Shown piece after piece: positions 18,007 to 26,139 of a stretch of 64,000 nt of DNA. How positions within the stretch are numbered: position 1 is the stretch's first letter; every line of letters begins with the position of its first letter. The notes under the pieces were generated by a model. It did not search any database. It was not told the origin of the DNA and saw only the letters and a program-made list of their open reading frames with translations. The position numbers were made by a program, and so were the translations under genes. Source of the stretch: JAADJA01 sp963840975 (GTDB taxonomy: Bacteria > Bacteroidota > Bacteroidia > Bacteroidales > JAADJA01); assembly GCA_963840975.1 (NCBI GenBank), contig CAWJBC010000003.1, positions 122,616 through 186,615 on the forward strand. The letters run 5' to 3'.

Positions 18007-18759
18007 ATGATTTGTTTTGGTGATGTGGATGCAAGCTACGCTCCCACTGCCAAATCGGTTGAATCATTGTTCCTTGTTTATGAAGGCACACAACTTGTTC
18101 CTTCATTCACCGAATTTGATCTGGAAGTGAAAATTAAGCAACCTGCACAGGTTGGCGCTATATCACTGGGTTTCTATTATCCCGAAGAATTCTTGGAGGT
18201 AATTGGAGCAGAACTCCCTGATGGCAATACAAATATTGTCTTCAATGCGGAAGACGGCTTATTCAGAATTGCATGGTGCGATCTGAGTTCACTGAATGTG
18301 AATGGAGACGAAGTGCTGTTGATCATCAAAATGAAATCGAAAGACCTCACAGGATTAACAGCAGGTATTGAACTCTCCTTGTTTGAAGACTGCGAACTGG
18401 CAGACGGCATGGCTAATGTAATTGACGACGTAACCATTTCCATCCCGGTTATCCAATCCTTGATGACAGGAATAGATAACCCTTCGGCACAAATCAGTCT
18501 GAAAGCTTATCCTAATCCATTCAGCAATAAAACCACCATCTCCATCTCGATGCTGGAGGAAGGCAATGTTTCTTTGGCTTTGTATGATATGATGGGGAAT
18601 CTCGTATTAAACCTGTCGGAAGTTGACTTAACGGAAGGAAATCACCAGATTGAACTGAATGCCGAATCCCTTGAATCGGGTATTTATATGTTAAAAACTG
18701 TAATTAAAAACAATGACCGGGAATATTCGAAAATGATAAAAATGGTGGTATCCAAATAA
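18007..18759 (+). CDS. Broken surface-protein gene, segment 3: cohesin-like and T9SS domains
   Basis: 250 codons that complete the 13608 locus. The frame +1 to the previous segment continues it smoothly ('...KQF', 'DMICFGDVDASYAP'), so the ATG at 18007 is probably not a start. A cohesin-like beta-sandwich ('VGAISLGFYYPEEFLEVIGAE' to 'FEDCELADGMANV') is followed by a T9SS type A sorting domain ('LKAYPNPFSNKTTI', 'LYDMMGNLV', 'LESGIYMLK'). The order SdrD-B-like, dockerin-like, cohesin-like, T9SS recurs in the loci at 31593, 47007 and 55206. The next gene starts 11 bases later. Confidence 0.75.
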   Translation: MICFGDVDASYAPTAKSVESLFLVYEGTQLVPSFTEFDLEVKIKQPAQVGAISLGFYYPEEFLEVIGAELPDGNTNIVFNAEDGLFRIAWCDLSSLNVNGDEVLLIIKMKSKDLTGLTAGIELSLFEDCELADGMANVIDDVTISIPVIQSLMTGIDNPSAQISLKAYPNPFSNKTTISISMLEEGNVSLALYDMMGNLVLNLSEVDLTEGNHQIELNAESLESGIYMLKTVIKNNDREYSKMIKMVVSK

Positions 18760-18770
18760 TATTTTGACGT

Positions 18771-19454
18771 ATGAAAACACTAATCAGAAAATTAATACCA
18801 CTGTTATTCATTATCCTGGGGCCGGGCATTGTTCATGCCCAGATAACCACCACGGCCGGGACAGTTACAAGCTGTCCCGGGGAAATCGTGGTTCCCGTCA
18901 ATGTGACCAATTGCAATGGAGTCGGCGCTATATCTCTGATGTTAAACTATTCAAATACGGTTTTAACTTATCTCGGGTACCAGAACCTGAACAGCACCCT
19001 TGCAACCGGGTTCCTGATCGTAAATTCAACCGGAAGCACAGTGATCATCAGCTGGGCTTCAACCACGGTAGCCAATATCGGCGCAGGCACATTGATGCAA
19101 CTGCGGTTTACAGCCATACCCGGATCTACCAGTCTTAACTGGGATACGGGCACACCGGGCAATTGTGAATACAGTGACGCAAACGGAAATATTCTTCCTT
19201 CAACCTATGTTAATGGCACTGCAACCATCAATCAGCCACCGCTGATTAATACGCAGCCAACAGATATGTCGGTTTTGGAATACCAGAACGCATCTTTCAC
19301 CACAGGGGCTATAGCAACCGGAATTCAATACCAATGGTATGGCAGCTACAATGGTGGTGCAAACTGGTTAGAGTTGAGCAATAGCAGCCTTTATGGTGGT
19401 GTAACTACTGCAAGCCTAACCGTCTATAACACCCAGTTGACTTACGATGGATAG
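18771..19454 (+). CDS. Broken cohesin-repeat protein gene, segment 1
   Basis: Starts at ATG 18771 with a signal peptide ('LIPLLFIILGPGIVHAQ'). A cohesin-like domain follows ('VGAISLMLNYSNTVLTYLGYQ', ending 'LNWDTGTPGNCEYSD'), then an Ig-like domain. The frame stops at TAG 19452-19454, with a TAA two codons later. Homologous points later in the same locus read 'GYLYRC', and removing one G and two A's here would restore exactly that, so three inserted bases produce two stops while keeping the frame. It is continued by the segment beginning near 19465. It probably shares a transcript with the locus before it. Confidence 0.75.
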   Translation: MKTLIRKLIPLLFIILGPGIVHAQITTTAGTVTSCPGEIVVPVNVTNCNGVGAISLMLNYSNTVLTYLGYQNLNSTLATGFLIVNSTGSTVIISWASTTVANIGAGTLMQLRFTAIPGSTSLNWDTGTPGNCEYSDANGNILPSTYVNGTATINQPPLINTQPTDMSVLEYQNASFTTGAIATGIQYQWYGSYNGGANWLELSNSSLYGGVTTASLTVYNTQLTYDG

Positions 19455-19514
19455 TCTTAATATCGTTGTGAAGTTGGTGGTACATGCTCTCCGCCCGCCG
19501 TTTCCGATGCAGCG

Positions 19515-21860
19515 ATGCTGACAATAGTTGAACCATTGATTTCATCTTTTGATGTTCAAAATGTTTGTCCGGGAACCATTGCTATTCCAATATTGACATC
19601 CAATTTTACTAATGTGGCTGCATTTTCTCTCACTTTCAGCTACAACAGTTCAGTGTTGACCTATTCAGGGTATCAGGAATTAAATGCTTCACTGCCTCCC
19701 GGAAACTTTGTTTGCAATGCAGCGGACGGTAAGGTTTATATGAGTTGGTCGACGACATCGCCGGTAACTTTTATTCTGCCCGATACTGCACTGATCAAAA
19801 TCCTGTTTTCGGGATTAACAGGAAGCAGCAATCTGACCTGGGATACTGAAACATCCGGAAATTGCGAATACAGTGATTTAAACGGAAATCTGATCACCTC
19901 TGTCTTTGTGAACGGAGCACTAACTGTATTCGAAATTCCAACCATTGTGAATCAACCTGTCAATAAAACCATTGCAAAAGGGCAGAATACCAGTTTCGGG
20001 ATTACGGCTTCAGGCTCAGGACTAACCTACTTATGGCAGGTAAGTACAAATGGAGGATCATCCTATTCAGACCTGGTAAATGGCGGTTATTATTCAAATG
20101 TGACCACACCGACAATGACTATTACCAGTGCGCAGTTGGCTTTAAGCGGTTATCTTTACAGGTGCAGGGTTAGTGGAACCTGCACACCGATAGCTTATTC
20201 CAATGGTGCGTTATTGACCGTTTTGCCCAATATTATTACGGTTTGTCAATCTGTTTCGGGATGTCCCGGACAGATCATCGTTCCGGTGAATGTGACTGAC
20301 TTCAACGGGATCAGTGCATTTTCGATGGTGATCGGCTTCAATTCCTCCGTTCTGACTTATAATGGTTATCAAAACCTGAATACGACCCTGAATGGTGGAT
20401 ATTTCTCAGCAGGGACTGCAGGAGGCAAGGTTTACATCACCTGGTCGAGGACAACCGCAGCCACCATTACAAATGGAGCGGTTTTGCTGGAATTGAAGTT
20501 CAATGGTGTAACCGGAACCAGCGCATTAACATGGGATACACAAACTCCGGGAAACTGTGAGTACAGTGATGTGAATGGCTTAATCGTTTTCTCAACCTGG
20601 ACAAATGGAAACGTTACGGTTTACCAACCACCGGTTATCACAAATAATCCGGCGGACAAAACCATTTATTCGGGTGGAAGTACAACCTTCTCAGTCACCG
20701 CTACGGGAACCGGTTTAGGGTATCAATGGCAGGTGAGCACCAATGGAGGTGCCAACTGGTCGAACCTGACGAACACTTCGCCTTATTCTGGTGTTACAAC
20801 AGCTACCATGACCATCAATCCGGCAAACCTAAGCCTGAACGCTTACCTTTATCGTTGTTATGTTACAGGAACCTGCACGCCTTACGTTTATTCAGGAACT
20901 GCATCATTAACGGTTACGGCTGCTGCAATTACCACTTCGGCTGGGAGTATCAGCAATTCCTGTTCGGGGAACCTTACCATTCCGGTTAATGTTTCCAACT
21001 GCAATAATGTCGGAGGGATATCCCTTGCATTGAGCTATGATCCCGCAAAACTTACCTTTGATGGCTATCAGTCGGCACATGCGGAACTGTCAACAGGATT
21101 GTTGATTGTCAATAATACGGGGACACAGATTAAATTAAGCTGGGCTTCGACCAATCCTGCAGATATTGGTTCATCAACCCTGATTGAATATAAATTTAAG
21201 GGAAACGCCGGACAGTCAACCACACTTTCGTGGGATACACAGATTCCGGGCAACTGCGAATACAGTGATTTAGGTGGAACTTTAATTACTTCATTTTATG
21301 TAAATGGGAGCATTTCTATTGCCGCGAATGCGCTAATAGCCAATGCAGGAAATGATGTAATTATAAATCCCGGAGGTAATACGCAATTGAATGGTTCAGC
21401 TACAGGAGGTACAACTCCGTACACTTATCTCTGGACTCCTTCAACAGGACTAAACAATCCTTCGATTGCCAATCCTGTTTCCACACCAGCAAGTACGATT
21501 ACTTATACCTTAACGGTAACAGATAATAATTCCTGTTCCTCATCTGATCAGGTGACTGTAACTGTGGCTGCACCATTGATTTCACTCAGTCTGAAAGTAA
21601 TGCTGGAAGGACCGTTTTTTGCAACCGAAATGAATAGCTTACTGAACAGTTCTGGAAATATTCCATTACAGCAGCCTTATGGTGTATCCCCCTGGTTTTA
21701 TACAGGTTCGGAATTGGTCGCCGGAATTCCAAATGCAAATGTCACAGATTGGGTTTTGGTAGAACTCAGGCAAACATCCGGAGGAGCTTCAACCGCAACA
21801 TCCGGAACAAGGATTGCCCTCAAAGCAGGCTTTGTTGTTGAAAAACGGAAATATCGTTGA
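19515..21860 (+). CDS. Broken cohesin-repeat protein gene, segment 2: three cohesin-like domains
   Basis: Same frame as segment 1 beyond the two stops; the ATG at 19515 is unlikely to be a genuine start because homologous sequence runs from about 19465. Three more cohesin-like domains (about 19530-19930, 20240-20620 and 20930-21310) alternate with Ig-like domains ('YLWQVSTNGGSSYSDL', 'YLYRCRVSGTC'). Each cohesin-like domain ends with 'TWDT...GNCEYSD'. A PKD-like domain follows (about 21330-21565, 'ANAGNDVIINPGG', 'YTLTVTDNNSCSSSD'), then the start of the 215-residue C-terminal module ('LKVMLEGPF' at about 21590). The frame is lost near 21838, where one extra G turns 'FVVKNGNIVDLNG' into 'FVVEKRKYR' and a stop. 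Confidence 0.75.
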   Translation: MLTIVEPLISSFDVQNVCPGTIAIPILTSNFTNVAAFSLTFSYNSSVLTYSGYQELNASLPPGNFVCNAADGKVYMSWSTTSPVTFILPDTALIKILFSGLTGSSNLTWDTETSGNCEYSDLNGNLITSVFVNGALTVFEIPTIVNQPVNKTIAKGQNTSFGITASGSGLTYLWQVSTNGGSSYSDLVNGGYYSNVTTPTMTITSAQLALSGYLYRCRVSGTCTPIAYSNGALLTVLPNIITVCQSVSGCPGQIIVPVNVTDFNGISAFSMVIGFNSSVLTYNGYQNLNTTLNGGYFSAGTAGGKVYITWSRTTAATITNGAVLLELKFNGVTGTSALTWDTQTPGNCEYSDVNGLIVFSTWTNGNVTVYQPPVITNNPADKTIYSGGSTTFSVTATGTGLGYQWQVSTNGGANWSNLTNTSPYSGVTTATMTINPANLSLNAYLYRCYVTGTCTPYVYSGTASLTVTAAAITTSAGSISNSCSGNLTIPVNVSNCNNVGGISLALSYDPAKLTFDGYQSAHAELSTGLLIVNNTGTQIKLSWASTNPADIGSSTLIEYKFKGNAGQSTTLSWDTQIPGNCEYSDLGGTLITSFYVNGSISIAANALIANAGNDVIINPGGNTQLNGSATGGTTPYTYLWTPSTGLNNPSIANPVSTPASTITYTLTVTDNNSCSSSDQVTVTVAAPLISLSLKVMLEGPFFATEMNSLLNSSGNIPLQQPYGVSPWFYTGSELVAGIPNANVTDWVLVELRQTSGGASTATSGTRIALKAGFVVEKRKYR

Positions 21861-22258
21861 TTTGAACGGTTCAGGAGCACTACAAATTAATGCCAATGTC
21901 ACCCAGAATCTTTTTGTGGTTATATGGCACCGAAATCATCTCGGGATCATGTCAGCCAATGCAGTGACACAAACAGGAGGAATCTACACTTACGACTTCA
22001 CCACAAGTTTTACGAAAGCTTATGGCGGTCCTCTTGCTCAGAAACAGTTAACTACGGGAATCTGGGGTATGGTGGCAGGTGATGGAAATGGTGATAAGTT
22101 GGTCAATACAACCGATAAAACGGCAGTTTGGGGAATTAGTGTTGGGAGAACAGGTTATCTGCCCGCCGACTTTGATATGAACGGTCAGGTGAACAACAGT
22201 AGATAAAAATGATAAATGGCTGATCAATACAAGTTATCAATCGCAGGTACCGAACTAA
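21814..22258 (+). CDS. Broken cohesin-repeat protein gene, segment 3: end of the 215-residue module
   Basis: The true continuation of segment 2 begins near 21839 in the +1 frame: 'KNGNIVDLNG', 'HRNHLGIMSANA', 'TTGIWGMVAGDGNGDKLVNTTDK' (first calcium-type loop) and 'ADFDMNGQVNN' (second loop). A further extra A near 22198 leads to a stop at 22204-22206; skipping it gives 'VDKNDKWLINTSYQSQVPN' and the natural stop TAA at 22256-22258. The module is the same as in the loci at 3742, 23959 and 53546. There is no T9SS type A domain. Confidence 0.7.
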
Positions 22259-22351
22259 TATTCAAACTTACGATGGATTTGTATCGTCGGACAAAATAAA
22301 CCTGAAAAGGAAGGCGCCTGACTCTATTTCCATGATTTTTATCCAATTCAG

Positions 22352-22380
22352 AATCCCGGCATAGCGTCCGGGATTTTTTT
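22352..22380 (+). terminator. Rho-independent terminator of the 13608-22258 unit
   Basis: AATCCCGG (22352-22359) pairs with CCGGGATT (22368-22375) around an 8-base loop, followed by further T's. It lies about 95 bases past the restored stop codon at 22258. Confidence 0.85.
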
Positions 22381-22390
22381 ATTTGTTTTA

Positions 22391-22746
22391 GAGACTGTTT
22401 AATAATGTTAAACTCTTGATTTGTATCACGGAGTTAAAATACAGAGTCACTCCGAAAAGACAAACGGTCAGCGAGGGCAAGCCCGAAGCAATCTGTTGAT
22501 TTCCAGCAACAAAAGATTGCTTCGCTACGCTCGCAATGACGATAAATCACTTTTCGGAGCGAATAAACCAAATTTTCTCTGTGAACCTCAGTGAAATCCT
22601 CAGTGGTTCTCAGTGTAATAAATAGTTATAACACAGAGTTTCACTAAGAAATTATTCATTTTCCGCACTTTGTGTACTCTTCCTGTCCTGGTGATTTCCT
22701 GGCAAAATGGTAGAGTTAAATTTTTCACTGAATTTTAAACAGACTC
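22391..22746. mobile_element. Composite of nested inverted repeats
   Basis: The outer ends GAGACTGTTTAA (22391-22402) and TTAAACAGACTC (22735-22746) are inverted with one mismatch; just inside them 'ttaaactct' and 'agagttaaa' also pair. Inside lies a second element whose ends CTCCGAAAAG (22450-22459) and CTTTTCGGAG (22550-22559) match those of the 5273-5423 element, and inside that sits the 'AAGCAATCTG...AGATTGCTTCG' family repeat (about 22466-22541). The rest resembles widespread 'cacagagtttcactaag'-type intergenic repeats. No coding sequence was seen in 22259-22944, so this is probably a landing site for small non-autonomous elements. Confidence 0.5.
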
Positions 22747-22839
22747 AAATTATAATACAACCATTTTCTATTGGATAGTACATCTTTTCCTTAATAAGAT
22801 TTAACAGGATATAACACCACCATGCTAAAACTTTAAGTA

Positions 22840-22847
22840 TATCTTTG
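22840..22847 (+). promoter_or_regulatory. Possible -7 element for the barrel protein gene
   Basis: TATCTTTG fits the Bacteroidota -7 pattern TAnnTTTG. No TTTG is found at the expected -33 distance, so support is partial. A start near 22854 would give a leader of about 110 bases that ends in a hairpin over the start region (see findings). Confidence 0.4.
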
Positions 22848-22965
22848 ATTCTAAGAATTTAATTGATATTTATGTTTATTTTTTTTATAATTAGAGTGAA
22901 CAAAAGGTGTCAATAATTGTTACTGAAATCCACCCTTAAAAGGTGTGGGTTTAATGTTTATCGTA

Positions 22966-23697
22966 ATGAAGAAGAAGATAATTTATTTTGCAATTGCTCT
23001 GATAGTACCCACAGGTTTGTATTCGCAGGATTGGGGAGGTTTGAAAGCCAATGGTTTCCGGGACCATTGGTCCGTTAATGTAAATGCAGGAATGACCTCC
23101 TATTTTGGTGATTTAAGCTATCACGATTCAGATATTTCGCGTAAGCTTACCTATGAGAGTGGCCCTGCGTTCGGATTAATGGTAACCAAACACTTTAGTA
23201 AACTCTTTGGAGTTTCGGGCGAATTAATTTATGGGAATTTACAGGGGGGAAATAATAAAAATATTTCATTCAAAACCAATTTATTAGAGTACAATATTCA
23301 GGCAAAGATGGATTTTCTCCACCTGATATTTCCTCAGCGACAGTTACAATTTGGAATTGAGGCGCATGCAGGATTTGGTCAGTTTTTGTTTAAATCAACC
23401 ACCTATGAACTTAAAGGTGAATCTTCAACTTCCTATATTCACGAAACAGGTGTACCTGAGTTTGTTTATTTCTATGGTGCCGGGATTCATTACCATATCG
23501 GTGAAAACTTTGCATTAACCGCTGAAATGTCACTTCATCATGCTCAAAACGACAAACTGGATAACCTGGTGAAAAATAACGATTTTGACTATTACAGTTA
23601 CCTGAGTATAGGTTTCACCTATTATATCAACAGCTTTAAAAGTACTCCCCTAAGAAATAAAGCCCGTGTTGCTCATAGCGGGACCCGGTCAAATTAA
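22966..23697 (+). CDS. Outer-membrane beta-barrel protein
   Basis: 243 residues from ATG 22966. An upstream in-frame ATG at 22945 would put seven residues ('MGLMFIV') before the 'MKKKIIYFAIAL' signal peptide, so 22966 is preferred. After cleavage near residue 21 ('GLYSQ') the chain alternates polar and hydrophobic residues with aromatic strand ends: 'WSVNVNAGMTSYFGDL', 'FGVSGELIYGNLQGG', 'LQFGIEAHAGFGQF', 'YHIGENFALTAEMSLHHAQN', 'YYSYLSIGFTYYINS'. This is typical of eight-stranded OmpA-like or DUF6089-like barrels of Bacteroidota. There is no C-terminal peptidoglycan-binding domain. Its function is unknown; an outer-membrane role is likely. It stands alone, flanked by non-coding DNA. Confidence 0.8.
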   Translation: MKKKIIYFAIALIVPTGLYSQDWGGLKANGFRDHWSVNVNAGMTSYFGDLSYHDSDISRKLTYESGPAFGLMVTKHFSKLFGVSGELIYGNLQGGNNKNISFKTNLLEYNIQAKMDFLHLIFPQRQLQFGIEAHAGFGQFLFKSTTYELKGESSTSYIHETGVPEFVYFYGAGIHYHIGENFALTAEMSLHHAQNDKLDNLVKNNDFDYYSYLSIGFTYYINSFKSTPLRNKARVAHSGTRSN

Positions 23698-23958
23698 TTC
23701 TCAAAATCATCAAAGCAAAAAAGGAAGAACCTTTATGAGAGTAGTGATTTTAAAAATCATCAAGCCTCCCATGATTGTAATTAGTAATGTTCCCTGGAAC
23801 AATTCAATACTTGCCTGTTACTGGTAAATTAAACCTCGAAATTTTTATTAATCCATAAAAACCTTTTCCTTTCTGACAGGGTTGTATAAAATTTACATTC
23901 CTTAATTCTTCCGCCGTATAGAGTCCTTTTTTATTTTTAAATTTGTAAAAATATAATT

Positions 23959-25908
23959 ATGAAAAAGGTAATTAGTCTAATTGGTTTTGTGTTTATTGGT
24001 TTTAACATAAACATAGCCCAGCATCAGAATATCACAATCAGTTCTTCTAATTCGCCTGAAGAACCTACGATTTATATTAATCCAAAAAATACCAATCAGC
24101 TAATAGGCGGGGCAAATATAAATAACGTATATCGTTCAGTTGACGGTGGATTTTCCTGGGCCACAGGAACACTTGTTTCGCAACAAAATGGCGTGTGGGG
24201 TGATCCCTGCTGTATTGTGGATACGGCTGGGAATTTTTATTTTTTTCACCTATCCTATCCACCTGCGGGCAACTGGATTGACAGGATCGTTTGCCAGAAA
24301 TCAACAGATGGTGGCGCCACATGGAATGAAGGCACTTATATGGGATTAAATGGTTCAAAAGCCCAGGACAAGGAATGGGCGATTGTGGACTGGACTAACA
24401 ATAATATTTATGTGACCTGGACCCAATTTGATGTTTATGGAAGTTCAAATCAGAACAACAAAAGTATCATCAGGTTCTCCAAGTCAACGGATGAAGGTGA
24501 AAGCTGGAGTCCGGCAATCAAAATCAATGAAATTGACGGTGATTGCATTGACAGTGACAATACTGTTGAAGGGGCAGTTCCTGCTGTTGGACCAAATGGT
24601 GAGATCTATGTAGCCTGGGCAGGACCCGCAGGATTGGTTTTTGACCGGTCGTTGGATCAGGGTGAAACATGGCTGAATCAGGATATTTTTGTTTCTGATT
24701 TTCCCGGTGGCTGGGATTACAATATTCCCGGTATCAGCCGGTGCAATGGTTTACCCATTACTGTTTGTGATCTGAGCAATGGACCCTACCGGGGAAATAT
24801 TTATATCAACTGGACGGATCAGAGAAACGGGGAAAATGACACGGATGTTTGGATTTCAAAATCCACCGATGGAGGAAATACCTGGAGCAATCTTTTCCGC
24901 GTGAACGATGATCTTCCGGGAAAACAACAATTCTTTACCTGGATGACTGTGGACCAGGTGACGGGCTATCTTTGGTTTGTATGGTACGACAGGCGAAATT
25001 ATTCTGACAACCAAACCGATGTTTATATGGCTGCATCGTCCGATGGCGGAGAGACTTTTATCAATTTTAAAGTTAGTGAAGAGCCATTTATTCCGACATC
25101 CAATATTTTCTTTGGTGATTATAACAATGTCAGCGCCCACAATAACGTGGTCAGACCGATATGGACACGGCTCCATCAGGGGCAATTAAGCGTAATGACG
25201 GCCATTGTACAGCCTGATTCGGTTATTTCAACAGGTTTCAATGTGAACTTACATGCCTTTCTCGAAGGACCCTTTAACGGACTGGAGATGATTCCTTCAC
25301 TTAACCTCATTTTACCCTTAAACCAGCCTTATAACATATCTCCCTGGAATTACGACGGTGCTGAAAGTGTTGACATGATTCCCAACAGCAATGTAGTTGA
25401 TTGGGTACTGGTTGAACTCAGGGAAACAGCCGGTAATGCCTCCACGGCAACTCCATCAACCGTTATTGCCCGACAAGCCGGATTTATTTTAAATAATGGT
25501 ACTATCGTGAAAACGGATGGAATCTCACCAATGCGGATTGACGTCACGATAACAGAAAATGCTTATGCAGTCGTATGGCACAGGAACCATTTGGGCATAT
25601 TATCTGCCAATCCTTTGACAATGGAAAACGGGGAATACTCATATAACTTCACTTCCGGAATGGGACAGGTATTTGGTGAAATAAACGGACACAAAGAAAT
25701 TGCACCAGGGATATGGGGAATGATGGCAGGAGATGGTTTTACAAATGAGGAAGTAAATAATTCAGACAAGAACGAAATCTGGGAAGCACAAAATGGCGAT
25801 TTCGGATATTTATCAGGCGATTTCAATATGGATGGGCAGGTAAATGAATTCGACAAATCTGAATCGTGGGGTCAAAATGCCGGCAGGTCTTCGCATATTG
25901 TAAAATAG
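23959..25908 (+). CDS. Secreted sialidase-like (BNR) protein with 215-residue C-terminal module
   Basis: 649 residues. Signal peptide 1-20. Residues 25-420 form a sialidase/BNR-type beta-propeller with repeated Asp-box-like motifs ('SVDGGFSWATG', 'STDGGATWNEG', 'STDEGESWSP', 'SLDQGETWLN', 'STDGGNTWSN', 'SSDGGETF'). At least six S/T-x-D-x-G-x-T/S-W boxes are present, as in exo-alpha-sialidase folds, but a catalytic Arg triad cannot be confirmed, so enzymatic activity is open. Residues 427-649 are the C-terminal module also seen at 3742, 18771 and 53546 ('FLEGPFNG', 'VDWVLVELRETAGNASTAT', 'HRNHLGILSA', 'GIWGMMAGDG', 'GDFNMDGQVNEFDK'). The first calcium-type loop is altered ('GDGFTNEEVNNSDK'). 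No T9SS type A domain is present. Confidence 0.82.
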   Translation: MKKVISLIGFVFIGFNINIAQHQNITISSSNSPEEPTIYINPKNTNQLIGGANINNVYRSVDGGFSWATGTLVSQQNGVWGDPCCIVDTAGNFYFFHLSYPPAGNWIDRIVCQKSTDGGATWNEGTYMGLNGSKAQDKEWAIVDWTNNNIYVTWTQFDVYGSSNQNNKSIIRFSKSTDEGESWSPAIKINEIDGDCIDSDNTVEGAVPAVGPNGEIYVAWAGPAGLVFDRSLDQGETWLNQDIFVSDFPGGWDYNIPGISRCNGLPITVCDLSNGPYRGNIYINWTDQRNGENDTDVWISKSTDGGNTWSNLFRVNDDLPGKQQFFTWMTVDQVTGYLWFVWYDRRNYSDNQTDVYMAASSDGGETFINFKVSEEPFIPTSNIFFGDYNNVSAHNNVVRPIWTRLHQGQLSVMTAIVQPDSVISTGFNVNLHAFLEGPFNGLEMIPSLNLILPLNQPYNISPWNYDGAESVDMIPNSNVVDWVLVELRETAGNASTATPSTVIARQAGFILNNGTIVKTDGISPMRIDVTITENAYAVVWHRNHLGILSANPLTMENGEYSYNFTSGMGQVFGEINGHKEIAPGIWGMMAGDGFTNEEVNNSDKNEIWEAQNGDFGYLSGDFNMDGQVNEFDKSESWGQNAGRSSHIVK

Positions 25909-26036
25909 ATAAGGATTTACCCGGAAAGAAATTAAAGTGAAAAGGTTGAGAAATTCAATTATAAAACTATTGATAGAAGAGAGTATTCTTGATTGTTATC
26001 TCATTATTCTTTGCGTTATAGCTTATAAACCGAAGG

Positions 26037-26070
26037 CTGGCTTTTACTGAAGCCAGTTTCTTATTTTTTT
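26037..26070 (+). terminator. Terminator after the sialidase-like gene
   Basis: CTGGCTT (26037-26043) pairs with AAGCCAG (26050-26056) around a 6-base loop, followed by a T-rich tract (26057-26070). Confidence 0.65.
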
Positions 26071-26139
26071 ATAATATGTCAGTTATTCGGTTATAAAATT
26101 TAATTTTACTCTTGCTTAATTTTCCATCTTATCTAAATT

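Noticed and set aside
18764..19138. Alternative plus-strand frame over the cohesin gene start
   Set aside because: It overlaps a clear signal peptide and cohesin-like domain in the proper frame and has no features of its own.
23938..23945. TAAATTTG as -7 element of the sialidase-like gene
   Set aside because: It fits TAnnTTTG but lies only 13 bases before the ATG, has no -33 partner, and the region is very AT-rich.
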